Below, piece after piece: positions 20,336-31,930 of a stretch of 64,000 nucleotides of DNA. The first letter of the stretch is position 1. Every line of letters begins with the position of its first letter. The stretch is taken from assembly GCA_025093555.1 (NCBI GenBank), contig JAIWNF010000023.1, positions 62,001-126,000 on the forward strand, in the 5' to 3' direction. Made by a program: the position numbers and the translations under genes. The notes below the pieces were generated by a model. It saw only the letters and a program-made list of their open reading frames with translations, did no database searches and was not told the origin of the DNA. Source of the stretch: Circinella umbellata. Taxonomy: Eukaryota; Mucoromycota; Mucoromycetes; Mucorales; Lichtheimiaceae.

Positions 20336-23300
20336 GTAAGTAGGGGTTGGGGGAATAGGATATGGCATGGATGTCCTGTGTCGTAACCACCGGGAGTAAA
20401 GAGGTATCTGTATATGCTTGGTCTAGGCTCTGGCCTTAGACTATTTGGGGTGGGGATGTTCGTTATTGTGATAGGGTGAAAAGGACGAGCTTTTGTATAC
20501 CCCTACGTCATTCCTTGTTAGTCTTGGTGAGCAAGATGAGGCATATTTGGAACACCAACAGATCTTTTGCAGCCGCCGGTTTTTGTTTCTTAATGACAAC
20601 AAGACTCATTTAATTTTATATTATTTTACTGTAAGTTATCATTTTCATTATTATTTTTTATTTTTATATACTTTAAAAGTGTGGGTTACTAAATATTGAA
20701 AGTTTTTCATATATTTTTTATTGGTTTCTTTTTTATAACAATTTTTATTTCTCTATTTACGGGAATAAATTTGTTATGAAAAGAAATCTGTTAGAACAAT
20801 TTTCAAGATCAAAACAAGTTGTTGTCATTGTTTCAAGTTACTGCTCTCAAGTCGCAAAGATCTTGTCAAAAGTTTCATTATGACCTTACTCTGTGCTCGT
20901 CGGGATTAATGAGGTGGTAGCTGTGGATACAAGAGTTCGTTCGAAGTAGCTCTGTTGCAATAACGACTCCTCATTCTGAATAGTCTTTGGTCATCCTAGG
21001 CTATAGCGTATATGGGTACCTCGATCTCCCACCGGTTATGGCATAAGCTCTATGTCATTGTTCTGTTCTTCCTTCTTCTTCTTACCTCCCATTGAGATTC
21101 TGAAGCTGGGATTGTCTTCCTGTCAAGAGGGGGCTTGTTGCTGCTGTGTCAGGAATCATGGTACATTGTGGGAAGGTGTACTATGTGTTCTAATCGGGCT
21201 TTCCAAGGTGGAAGAAAGCGTTGTTTCTATTTCCTTGGCGTATGGAAGAGAAACATGGAGTGTACGCGATGTGAATGGTCGTTTTTGGTGACGACTGACT
21301 TTGACCCTATTCAAATGCTTTGGCAATTCAAGGCTCCCGTGGTTTTTGTTAATGATGTCGTGGTAACGACTGACTTTGACCCTAACTATGGCTAGCTATT
21401 GTCATTTTTTGGTATTTGATTTTGGTGATTAGAAAGTTAATCCAATTGTTTTCGTAAATTAATTTGTGAAAGCAGACTATTATTATACATTTGTGTATAA
21501 GAGAGAAACAAAAAAAAAGAGAATCCCGTCTTTGGCTTGAATGGAATCTATTGTGCTTTGATATTAGTTCTTGGTGGCTCTAATATTAAAAAACTTTTTT
21601 GATTCATCTTCACATATTCATTTCCTTTGGGAATGTTTACCTTTATGATACAATCTTTGTTTCTTTCTTCTTGCATTGATTGAGCCGATTTACCTGTTGC
21701 TATTGTTTTTATTATTAAGACACATAGTTGGTACTTTGGTGTGTATTATATTGGGTGATAATGGAACTATTCTGGTAAAAATAATTGCTAGTCTAGAAAA
21801 AAAAGGGAGCAATATTTATTATTCAGCTATTTGATTGCGGTCAATAATTGGTTTCACAATTCGGTGTCTTACTTTATCAACTTTTGATCAATCTTAAACT
21901 AAACTTGTAATTCTTTACTACTTGTTTTACTATTGGAACCAAATTATGACCGCAACATTTCGACGGGATGAGCAAGATAGCAAGAATTCATGTGTGTATA
22001 TGCTCTTACTTGGTGTGTACCTCCTTTAACCGACTTTATATCTTATTTCATCATGGTGCTGATAAATCCTTTCAAACACTTTCAAATGGATTGTTCATTA
22101 CTCAAGAAATACTATACTATCCATCACCACCTACTTTGGAAATAAGGAGTACATATACACACAAGAAACCAAATTCCACATTCAGATATATTTGATAAAC
22201 CATCATCAATTATCAATTTCATTGAAAAAATCAAGTTTTATTATCCATCCGGTGAAAAAAACAATAACCAGTCAAGTAGCAAATCATTTGGTGTTGTATG
22301 AATCCGTGTTAGTCAAGAAACAACATACATTGATCCATATGATGAAGTACATAAGTAACATCAAGAAGAATAAAGAAAAAAGTGGGCAACTTGTTATTAT
22401 GACACAAACCAGACGAGTGTCATGATAATATTCCATGCGGTAGACAGCAACAAACTGTGGGATTTGGTTTCGTTCTCTGGTATTTCACGAGGTACACATC
22501 TATTTAAATTATCATGGTGAACTATCTATTATGGCGTATCCATTACGAACTAGTCAAGAAGGTGAACTATATTTATCAAGAAATACAATAAGAAATATAT
22601 TTGTTATCAAGATACTTGGTTTTTCTTTTTATTTTCGGTGTTGACAAGACTGGAATATGATTATTGACTCTACCACAAGTATACTATTATTGCATATCAA
22701 GATAATCATTCTCAAGCTATTTCAAGTACAATAATTCAAAAAATCACTTCAAGAAGGTCATTATATATTTATTCTATTCACTGTTATTTTTGGATATGGA
22801 GGTATCACACACACATACACACACATACACACGTGGACGAATATGCACACACGCAAATTCATACCAACATACTCCAAAATAACAGTGGATGATTATTCCA
22901 GTCTTGTCTCGATCCAATGTCAATATACCCAAGATTACTGTCTCTCATTTCAAAAAAAGAAAAGGTACGTTGTAAAATATTAATACTGAAAATTCAGTAT
23001 TCTTAACAAATGTATGGTAACGTTATTATTTGTGTGTGTGATGATGATTGCCAAAAAAAAAAAAAGATACACACAAAAAATAGATACAAAAAAAAAGATA
23101 CAAAAAAAAAGATACAAAAAAAAAGATACAAAAAAAAAGATACAAAAAAAAGATACAAAAAAAAAGATACAAAAAAAAATACTATTAACTTTTATTATTA
23201 CTATTCAAAAGTTCCCTCGTACCCTTTATCACTCATTCTTTACACAAAAACACAAACATATGATATCAGAGAGCTAATCCAAAATTACCAGCCAGCAAGA

Positions 23301-24570
23301 GAAACAAAAGAGCTCGCGATTATATATATATATAAAGTATGTTATATCAATGGATATCTTTTGAAAAGAACAAAATCCATTAGGTCATGGATTAAACAAA
23401 AACAGAAAAAAAATTGTAAGATTCAGTACTACAATCAAGACCAAAGATGTCAAATCAAATTAAAAAAAAGGATCAATCCATTAATTACAACAACCTCAAA
23501 AACAAGAATGAATACACAAGACCAAATCGACTTGAAAACCAATCAACAATATCATCACCGTCGATGAATAAAAATACGTATAATTCCACTTAAGCAACAA
23601 AATCAATACATAATATGACTTAAACTCGTATACAGTATCAAGAGGAATGATCACAAGAGTATAAATATTATCATACAAAAACAATCTCGACAGTTACTGT
23701 TGTCACGAGCAACAATAACAAAAAAAAACCATATCCTCCAACAACAATTACTTTTATTGCGTAAAAGTCAAACAAATATTTTATTTTATCAACACCAACC
23801 ACCGACGACAAAAGATCATCCATTGATATACGGATCATCAATATCAACAGCGGCTCTTTTGTTCTCTCTCTTTCACACACATCATTCTATTATTATAATC
23901 AAAACAACAACAGCAACAACAACCTTATTATACACCAATATTATTTTATATACAAAAAAAAACAGAAAGCATGATTCATCACATACACTAATAATGAAAT
24001 TACTAATAACATTGATTAGATTACTTGGATAATAGGTGTTTTTTATTTTACGGTCGTACAGTCATATACATTAATATAATCCCCTTTTTTACCTTATTTA
24101 ATTACAATCCTTTATATTTATTACGTATACTGTAAATATATATCATTCTTTAGTTATTAATAATAATAAAACATTGGGTATATTGACTATTTTTATATAC
24201 ATTCTTTTTGTTGCACTGTAACATATATCTAAACTTGGATTATGGTCTACGTAAAAGATAGAGCGGGTAAAAAATAGAATGTCTCATACAAAAGTCTTGC
24301 GACAAGGATATAGAAAAAAAACCTCATCCAGTAAAGCAAGGAATGATTGAAATAATAATTATATTATACGTAGTACCTTATTAACAATTATACAACTGCT
24401 GTATTTCTTTTATTAATTACACGTACTTTTCCAAATAAGTTACTCTATGGCAATTAATTGGTTCACAATACATAATATAAAAAACAAACGAATAAAAAGA
24501 AACTATTACTACATTCATATGGCATGCATAATATTTGAATAATAATACTGTAATACGTAAACGTTTATTT
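20336..24570. other. Long gene-poor region with short repeats
   Basis: No supported protein gene. Part 20400-21420 is less AT-rich and contains a repeated word ACGACTGACTTTGACCCTA (about 21289 and 21367); it may still belong to the preceding transcribed locus. CA-type microsatellite lies at about 22807-22835, and an A-rich tandem repeat at 23065-23180. From 23200 on the DNA is plain AT-rich sequence. Confidence 0.45.
23060..23180. repeat. Tandem repeat of GATAC plus A-run (11-15 bp unit)
   Basis: About nine copies of the word GATAC, each followed by a run of 6-9 A. Translation would give a Lys-rich repeat in the overlapping open frame, but that frame has no other support as a gene. Confidence 0.85.
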
Positions 24571-25080
24571 GATATCCAACTATGACAAACATGAATATAT
24601 AAATTGAGATACACCTCTAAACCATACAACATGATTCTTTATGTAAAAAAGAGAAACAAATGATATATTCAAATTACCAGCATCAAGCAAATTAGCACAC
24701 CGACTTGTAAGATTCAATGCTTCTTCGTTTTCATCTAAACACCAAGTTTGTCGTCGTGCGTTATTGTTCCGGTCTTCATGAACCCATCGTAACTTGCGCT
24801 TTCTATGTTCATTGCATACACGAACGTTTCCTTCTGCTGCACGGAAGATTCGAGTTTGACAATCATTATACATAACTGCAAATGGTACGTACTGGATCGA
24901 AACTCATCGATAAGCATCAATCGAACCCTACGAGCCAGGAGTGCACGGAAAGCCTATTATCGTTACCGAAAATTTTGTAAATATACATGCTTCTTGCTTA
25001 CATTAAATTTATGATATAAATGAGAAAAATATGCTTACTTCAACCGGCACAGGGGCATGATCTTACATAGAGGGTCTGAA

Positions 25081-25248
25081 GTATCTAATATCAAAGATCA
25101 ACATTTCTACACAGAATATTTATCCTAATATTTCCATATCCCACCATGTTCTCAACTATGATATCTTCTATCCTTAGTATTCCGCGGATAAGCGTGTAGA
25201 TCAACAACCTCAGAGTTGAATATATCGTCGTAATGGTCTTACACCATT
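25081..25248 (-). repeat. Dispersed 170-bp repeat, copy 1
   Basis: On the minus strand this reads AATGGTGTAAGACCATTACG, then a conserved GAGGTTGTTGATCTACA and GGAATACTAAGGATAGA, ending in GATATTAGATA. A second copy of the same length and order lies on the plus strand at about 47753-47920. One end carries a short inverted repeat (AATGGT...ACCATT). All frames have stops, so it is probably non-coding. It lies between exon-like pieces of the TnpB/Fanzor-like relic. Confidence 0.8.
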
Positions 25249-26854
25249 ACACCGCATGTTTGGGAGAATGTAACCACCTGGTTCTCTGCTCAAATGGTAC
25301 ATCCCTCGATTCCAATTTTCAACATCAACTTGTCGAGGAAAGTACTTCACTTCTTTGTATGATAACGATAGATACTCTGTAATGTAAAAAAGACACTATT
25401 ATAGATTGTTAGGCTGTATGTTTTACAAATACCTATAAACGTAGCTCTTTTTATAATTAGTATTTACCGTGTCTTGTACGAATTGGTCTCTTGAAATGAA
25501 ACACCAGTGAAACACCGTCAGTTTCGATTGAATTGTTGAAAAGCTTCAACTTGAGGTCTGGCGGTGGCAGGTTTCCTTGACCTTAATAATATATGCATGC
25601 TCATATTAGTAGGTTATCATATAATAAATGAGATGATACTATAGCTTGTATACTACTGTTTTTATTTATTTATGCTATTTAATTATTACCTTCTACGCCA
25701 TACGGCTCAACGTGATCAATATTCAATATTGATTGCTAAAATTTCTCAATGGCAAGATTATCTTGTTGTTTAAATTGAACTCGGCTCAAGAAATGGCCTC
25801 TTTCTCGAACATTGCGTGGTCGCTTTGATACATTGTACAGATGTGAAAAAGCAAGCTAGTTATCATACATATTCAATAAAAGTATAATAGACTAATTACA
25901 TATAAAAAAAAGTTACTGAAATGTGAGCAGGTGTATTTTCTGGTACATGTTCAATCATTTCCCTAGAGATGAGAGATACAATCATATTAGAAGCCAAATT
26001 ATTGCGCATATCTTTAATTGAAAATATTATCAATAACAAATTAGCTGTCAAGTAAAACATCATGCTCGATATATCATATGATACCCATCGAAAGAGTTAT
26101 ACACATACTAGTCAAAGCTCTTCGAGCAAAAAGGTCAGATACGTAGGCGGCTCAGTAATCCCGCTGAAATATCTGGTGGCACCACAGGAGGAACATAATA
26201 GTGCTATTGAAATTATAAAAAATAAGATAGATCGGCCATTACATTATTTATAATGTTTCTAATCGGATACACTTTATTCTTATACTACACACCATCTTCT
26301 GTTACAAATGATTGCATTCTTGGTTGGAACTCGTTACTGAATACAGTTCGAAGAACTTGATATCGTTGTGGTCCCTATGCGAAATATATATGGTTACATT
26401 TATAAGTATTTAATCTCAGTGTCTTTTATCTTTCTTTTTGCTGTAGAAAACATACCCGTAGAGTTTGTTGCAACCATACGGAAAGCATTTGCATACTATG
26501 GCTGTTTAGTTATTTCTGGAAATGGTATATACCATTGCTTTCAGCGGCAACTAGCCCATGAAGATCAATTAAGTTCAATGCATCACGTCTTAGTACTTGA
26601 TAATGTTCTGCTAGTTCACGAAGAAAACCCTATAAATACGTTTGTGAGGTATGTCTTTTTTATGATTTTACGTCATCAATGAAAAAAAAATAACACGTGC
26701 TCGAAACTTGCATTTGCGACTTGCAATTCTCGTTGAACGATGTGAACCATGAAAAGTATTTTGAATAAAGTTCATAGGATCTTCTCCGTTAGAGGATGAT
26801 AGCGATTGAATATCAGAGGAAGACGGAATTCCTTTTACGATATAAAAATAAATA

Positions 26855-27030
26855 CAGTCGAACCCCGTTTTTTGCACTCCCGGTTTTTGCACACCCCCAC
26901 TTTTTGCACGCCTCTCAGCCTAAATCCCACTATAATTTTACTATGTTTTCGACCCCACTTTTTGCACACCCCCGGTTTTTGCACTACTTTCAAGCCAAAT
27001 CCCACCTGTGCAAAAAACGGGGTTCAACTG
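26855..27030. mobile_element. Small inverted-repeat element (MITE-like), TA-flanked, copy 1
   Basis: The ends are inverted repeats: CAGTCGAACCCCGTTTTTTG at the left and, reverse-complemented from the right end, CAGTTGAACCCCGTTTTTTG, both continuing CAC. TA dinucleotides flank both ends (26853-26854, 27031-27032), as for Tc1/mariner/pogo-type insertions. The interior repeats words such as CCCC(A/G)(C/G)TTTTTGCAC. It is 176 bp and codes for nothing, so it would need a transposase in trans. It splits the 5' part of the TnpB/Fanzor-like relic. Confidence 0.8.
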
Positions 27031-27359
27031 TAGTAAGATGCTGATTTGAAAACCGACATGTAGAAGTATGTATATATACCTACTGTATTAGCTGAGGTTT
27101 CAAATAAAAAGCCATCGAAACATTTCTATCGTTGGTGACAGATAGCGAAAAATTCATATTGTCATCGACAACTACAGTTAATGAAATACTCTTGTCATCA
27201 CTAACAAGAGTAGAATCATTATTATCAAAATCGCTGCTGTCCAACGTGGTTCATGTCTGATCATCACCGAAAGTATAGTGAGATGTAGTCGACCTTAAGA
27301 ATATGAACCATACATCATGATCTTGTGGATCAATGTCCATGAAGTTGGCCATTTTTTGT

Positions 27360-28480
27360 TTTGTATTCGAAGGTTAAGACACAAAATGCAAAAACCAAAA
27401 GCGTACCACCAAAGATAAGAACAAAACGTAAAATTGAAGAGAAAAAAATATAAAGTTGAAGAAGAAGAAGAAAACGTTTAAGTAGATGATGAAGAAAAAG
27501 GTATGGTTGATAAATTTGAAAAGAAAACTGTATTCATAGAAAATTACTGTATCGGAACGACGACAATTGGCAACATTGTATTTCACGTATTCCCGGCCTT
27601 CTTAACAAGTGATTGCATTACGCGCAGGGCACTCAGATAAAGAATGTCAAGAGCTGTATCACATTCATCTAACGTATAAGAATATTCTCCGTGGAAAACG
27701 TGAAGCAGCGCAAGAGGTTTCTCGTATTAGAACTCTCGCTGAAACACGATCAAAACAACAACAACAAAAATCAACTTTTAATCATTTTCTTGGTTATTAC
27801 AATCTTTCTTGTCTCTTTCTCTTTTATGTATAAACATTATTACGAAATACAATTGATTTTATTCAATTCTTGCGATAAACATGATTAGTACTGTAGCATG
27901 CATGAAACTATTTCTAATTAATAATCCTTGCTGAGAATGGTTACTTTCCACATTTATCATATTTATGCCATTGTTACTATTACTACAATGTTGGCATTCT
28001 ATCTTGTTTTTTTTTTGTATTACTAGAGACGAACCCTGTGACCATACATATATTACGTATGTGCATAAATCATGTGTTTATCCCAAAAAAAAAAAAAGAT
28101 GCCACAGACAAGTTTTTATATAAATCAACTTTACTTTTTTCTTGCTCTTTTTCAAAAACCTCGCTTTTTTTCCAACATAGCTTATTACAATAATTTTCAA
28201 GAAATGAGGATTGACCAGGAAGAAGATGAACCTTGCATTGGTTGACATCTTCAAGATCAACCGCGTCTTATTATACCGTTGATGACGAAGATTTGTAGTT
28301 GTCTTCAGATGATAGTAGTGACAACAGCTCAACTATATACAGTTCGGAAAGTGACAGTCTCGTTTCGACGCTTGTGGATAGTCAAGAAGATATGATCACG
28401 ATTTCGTATATGAGCCTGCAACCACAGCACCATGAGAATTCTTTGGAATATTTGGGAAATCTGGAAAATCAACATTCAAA
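27360..28480. other. Unassigned region with open fragments
   Basis: On the plus strand, 27609-27830 reads GHSDKECQELYHIHLTYKNI and a basic helix. An Asp/Ser-rich frame lies at 28299-28493. Neither is recognised and the frames between them are broken. They may be the 5' part of the Mutator-like relic that follows, but nothing proves it. Confidence 0.3.
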
Positions 28481-28483
28481 TAT

Positions 28484-29400
28484 GTGTATTTGATATACTG
28501 TATACGTATATATAATCTAGATCAAGGCATCAACTGGTTTACTAAAGATTCAATGGTTTTACAAAGTGAAGCACATTCTGATTTAAATAAGTTAATGCAT
28601 TGTGAAAATCAAGAAGATTTTGAAGTTTTGTGGAATGAATTTGTTATTAAATGGAGAGATAACAAAGGCTGTTTTAAATTTTATGCGTATATGTTATCAC
28701 GTTGTAACCCAAAAAAAAAAAGAGTTGTGGTGTAAAGCATGACATCCGTCTTAGTCATTTCATACAACTAATTAAGTTGAAAGTTGACATAAGCAGTTGA
28801 TATTTTTTTTATCTTTGTTGTTCTTGCTGTTGTCGTGTAGATCGAAATATTTATACATCAGTTAAACTCGTAGAAATAGATTATGGTGAAGATGCTTTAC
28901 AAGTCAAATATGGTTTAAGCATAAGTATTTGTCTGCTCCCGAAAAACAAAGAAAAAAAGAAGCTCTCGATGCTGCTAATAGTATAATTATATTTGAAAAT
29001 GGCGTGGTAAGTAAAACGTTTATATATGTGTACCTTTTGTTTTTTAGTATCTAGCTCTAATTATAATGCTTATAGTTACATTGTAGATTACTCACGGATC
29101 ATGCAAAGTGGTATATGGTTAATTATAAAAAGAATAAAAATGGACAATTGATATTATCTACATGCTCCTCGAAAACTTTGTAAACATATATTTTTGATAA
29201 TAAATCGTATAAAAGATATTCCATACCAAGTCCAACATATAACTACACCAAATAATCAAACATCATTATCATCACCATCATCCTCTGGAACAAGACTTTT
29301 AGATTTATAAGACGCTACTTTTCAAAAATATAAAAAATTAGATTGAAATCAATTAGAACAAGTAGGAGCAATCATCAAAGGACCAGAAAAACAGAAATAA
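28484..29400 (+). pseudogene. Mutator-like (MULE) transposase relic, C-terminal part
   Basis: The frame at 28510 reads QGINWFTKDSMVLQSEAHSD and FVIKWRDNKGCFKFY. It breaks at an A-run near 28715, and resumes in another frame as KELWCKA, a stop, SFHTTN, a stop, VES, the usual (W)CKAW..SFHTNNxxES region of Mutator-like/FAR1-type transposases. After 28840 come SVKLVEIDYGEDALQVKYGL, then ITDHAKWYMVNYKKNKNGQL and a SWIM-like zinc element (STCSS, then CKHIF in a shifted frame). The last piece is VQHITTPNNQTSLSSPSSSG before a stop at about 29310. Several stops and shifts make it inactive. The catalytic core lies further 5' and is absent. Confidence 0.55.
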
Positions 29401-29704
29401 AATTTATTGGTGTTTACTTAAGAAATAATTGGTCAAGCTCTTATCCCCAGACAAGCTTTGAATTCCAGCTCTTTCTGTATTTGACATTATCCACATACTT
29501 TATATAAGATCTTTCACTTCAACTCAAAAACTCTAAAGTTTCGGTACTTCTATTTAGTGTTTTTTTCTTTTTTTTCTCTTTCGTCCCTTTTCTTTCTTTC
29601 TTTTTCTCTTTTTACCTTTTATTTATTATATATTAGAACAAATAGTTTGATATAGAAAAGAAGGGCATTATTATTATTATTATTGTTATTTAAAAAAAAA
29701 GAAA

Positions 29705-31558
29705 ATGCCACCTAACAGTGTTCGAAATCAACCTTCGTCTAATGACACTCAGCGTACATTGCCTGCTGATGAAGCACTTGATCAACTCATTGAAGCAACA
29801 CCTTATATTGACTTTGAAGTAAATAGTTCAGAACTTTTTGCTGGAGCATATAAAATTGTATCAACTGTATTTCCTTCTTGGAAAGAACAAGATATCAAAT
29901 TCGTACAATGTAAAGACGGTATTACCAATCAATGTATGTATATAAACTAGTACTTTTCTATTATTATTATTATTGTTTTTATGCTTGGCAAAAATAAAAA
30001 ATAAAAAGGGGATAAAGAGATAAGGATGAACGATCAGATCTGCAGAATAGAAAACTAAAAATATAATTCTTTTTTTACTTTTTAGTGGTTCGAGTGACAC
30101 ATCGACCCACTGATTTCTCGGTATTAATACGAGCATTTGGTCGTAAATCAGAAATTCTTATCGACCGAAAACAAGAAATTATTGTGAGTTTTTCTTTTTT
30201 TTTTTTTGAGAAAGGAAAAAGGAAAAAGACGGATGTTGTTTTGTTTATTCGTTTCATATGATATTAATCTATATGATTTTTATTTAGAACCTGGTGACTT
30301 TATCTGCTCAAGGGTTATGTCCACCATTATATGCTAGATTTAGAAATGGATTAATGTATGGGTTTATTAAAGGTCGTGTATCAACAGTAGAAGAAATGTC
30401 TCATCCAAAGACAGCCTCATGGATTGCTAAAAAAGTTGGAAAGTGGCACAAGGTTTTGTTACCACAAGATCAAACCGGGAAACCAGAACCAAAACAAACA
30501 TTATGGAATACAATGCGACGTTGGATTGCTGATGGTAAAAATAACAATACTTCTATTCTTTTATAAAAAAAAAAGAACGATATAATATATTAACTATATT
30601 TATATATCAAATATAGTTCCAACACAGTATGATGATCCTGAACAACAAAAGAAATTTGATGCTCGATTTGATATTAAAAAACTTTTACAAGAGGTAATAC
30701 ATTTTTTTCCTGGCGAAGGGGTGTTTTCATTGTGTAACCTCTCTTTTTTTTGTACTTTATCTTTTTCTGTTTTAAGTAAAATATAGACACGTGAGGGAGT
30801 GTGTGTAAACTTATTAAATTATATAATATTAACAAATAATATATATTAAATATAGCTTGATGATCTTATTAAAGTGCTTGAAACACTCGATTCACCTATC
30901 GTCTTTTCTCATAACGATTTATTATATGGCAATGTTATTTATGATGATGAAAAAGGTAATTATAAAATAAAATTAAAAAGAAACGCGTTATGATTGTGAC
31001 TACACGTGGTGACCAGTATTCTAACACGTGTGGGATATGTGTGTTGCTTTATACACAACTCTTTTCAAATATTTATTATTTAGAGGAAGCATCATTTATC
31101 GATTATGAATATGGATGTTATGCATTTAGAGGTTTTGATATTGGTAATCACTTTAATGAATTTGCAGGATTTGAATGTGATTATTCAAGATATCCAGAGA
31201 AATCTTTTCAAATGCAATGGTTTGAATGGTATTTGACTGAGTATAATGGAGGTATGGTTACTATTTTTCCCCCTTTCTCTGAGGATATGGACCCTTATTA
31301 TATGATAATGAATATTTTGAAAAAAAAAAAACAAAGTAATAATTATACTGTATTTTAGTGGCACCAACACATGAACAATTGGAACATTTATATAAAGAAG
31401 TAGAAGGCTTTTCTTTAGCATCCCATTTTTATTGGGGTCTTTGGGCATTAATTCAAGCAAAGATTTCTACTATTGATTTTGATTATATGAGTTATGCCAA
31501 GTTACGTTTCGATGAATATGAACGTCGTAAATGTATTGTATTCCCCTCTTCATTGTAG
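29705..31558 (+). CDS. EKI1: Ethanolamine kinase (choline/ethanolamine kinase family)
   Basis: It phosphorylates ethanolamine (and perhaps choline) with ATP, the first step of the CDP-ethanolamine route to phosphatidylethanolamine, in the cytosol. Seven exons: 29705..29933, 30086..30183, 30288..30534, 30617..30693, 30856..30955, 31084..31251 and 31359..31558. They join in phase to 372 residues, the usual size. The kinase-like fold is clear: QCKDGITNQLVRV (nucleotide loop), VLIRAFGRKSEILIDRKQE, GLCPPLYARFRNGLMYGFIKG, the Brenner motif SHNDLLYGN (catalytic Asp and Asn), FIDYEYGCYAFRGFDIGNHF (metal-binding Asp) and HFYWGLWALIQA near the end. The pattern resembles ETNK more than choline kinase; substrate preference is inferred. 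Introns are 82-162 bp. Confidence 0.92.
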
Positions 31559-31930
31559 TTTTTAACACAAAGTATATATATATATCTCCTCCTTTCCTTC
31601 CTCTCACTTCCCTCATCTCTCTTCCTATCCTTTTTTTATAATCTATACAATAATATTGTTCTTTTTATCCTTTCTTTCCCGCTTTTTTTTTACAACCATA
31701 CATACTAAAAACAAAAAATAAATGAAAAGTTTGTTCAAATGGTATTTTAATAAACGAATTGAAAAGAAATAAAAATAAAACAAATTGTGATTGATTGCGT
31801 GCAAAAAGGAATAAAAAAAAAGAGAGATGGGATATTGTTTATGGTAATGATAAAAAAAACAAAAGGTCAAGGAGGAGGTGATTTGTTTAAATTAAACTAA
31901 AGAAAAGGGAAATTGATTCTATGATTTTTT

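Larger units (their letters stand above)
24560..27346 (-). pseudogene. TnpB/Fanzor-like (OrfB-type) gene relic, multi-exon, interrupted
   Basis: Fragments in order on the minus strand suggest one decayed gene. The likely start is MANFMDIDPQDHD (27346), followed by an Asp/Ser-rich region (to about 27090), a small inverted-repeat insertion, GEDPMNFIQNTFHGSHRSTR, GFLRELAEHYQVLRRDALNL (about 26610) and MRNNLASNMIVSLISREMIE (about 26010). Next is NVSKRPRNVRERGHFLSRVQ (25830), then a TAG stop, then LFNNSIETDGVSLVFHFKRP (about 25540). The C-terminal part has LIDEFRSST (about 24910) followed by Cys-containing sequence and DENEEALNLTSRCANLLDAG. TDGVS followed by a basic strand, and (V/I)DEFRTS ahead of a zinc ribbon, are hallmarks I associate with TnpB and eukaryotic Fanzor proteins. 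No RuvC-I DPG motif was found; a dispersed repeat occupies that area. Confidence 0.4.

Noticed and set aside
23060..23180. CRISPR-like or telomere-like array
   Set aside because: The unit is a short A-rich microsatellite without spacers, and it is not a known fungal telomere repeat.
23010..23567. Lys-rich 185-residue open frame
   Set aside because: It is the translation of a GATAC/A-run tandem repeat plus AT-rich DNA, with no conserved feature.
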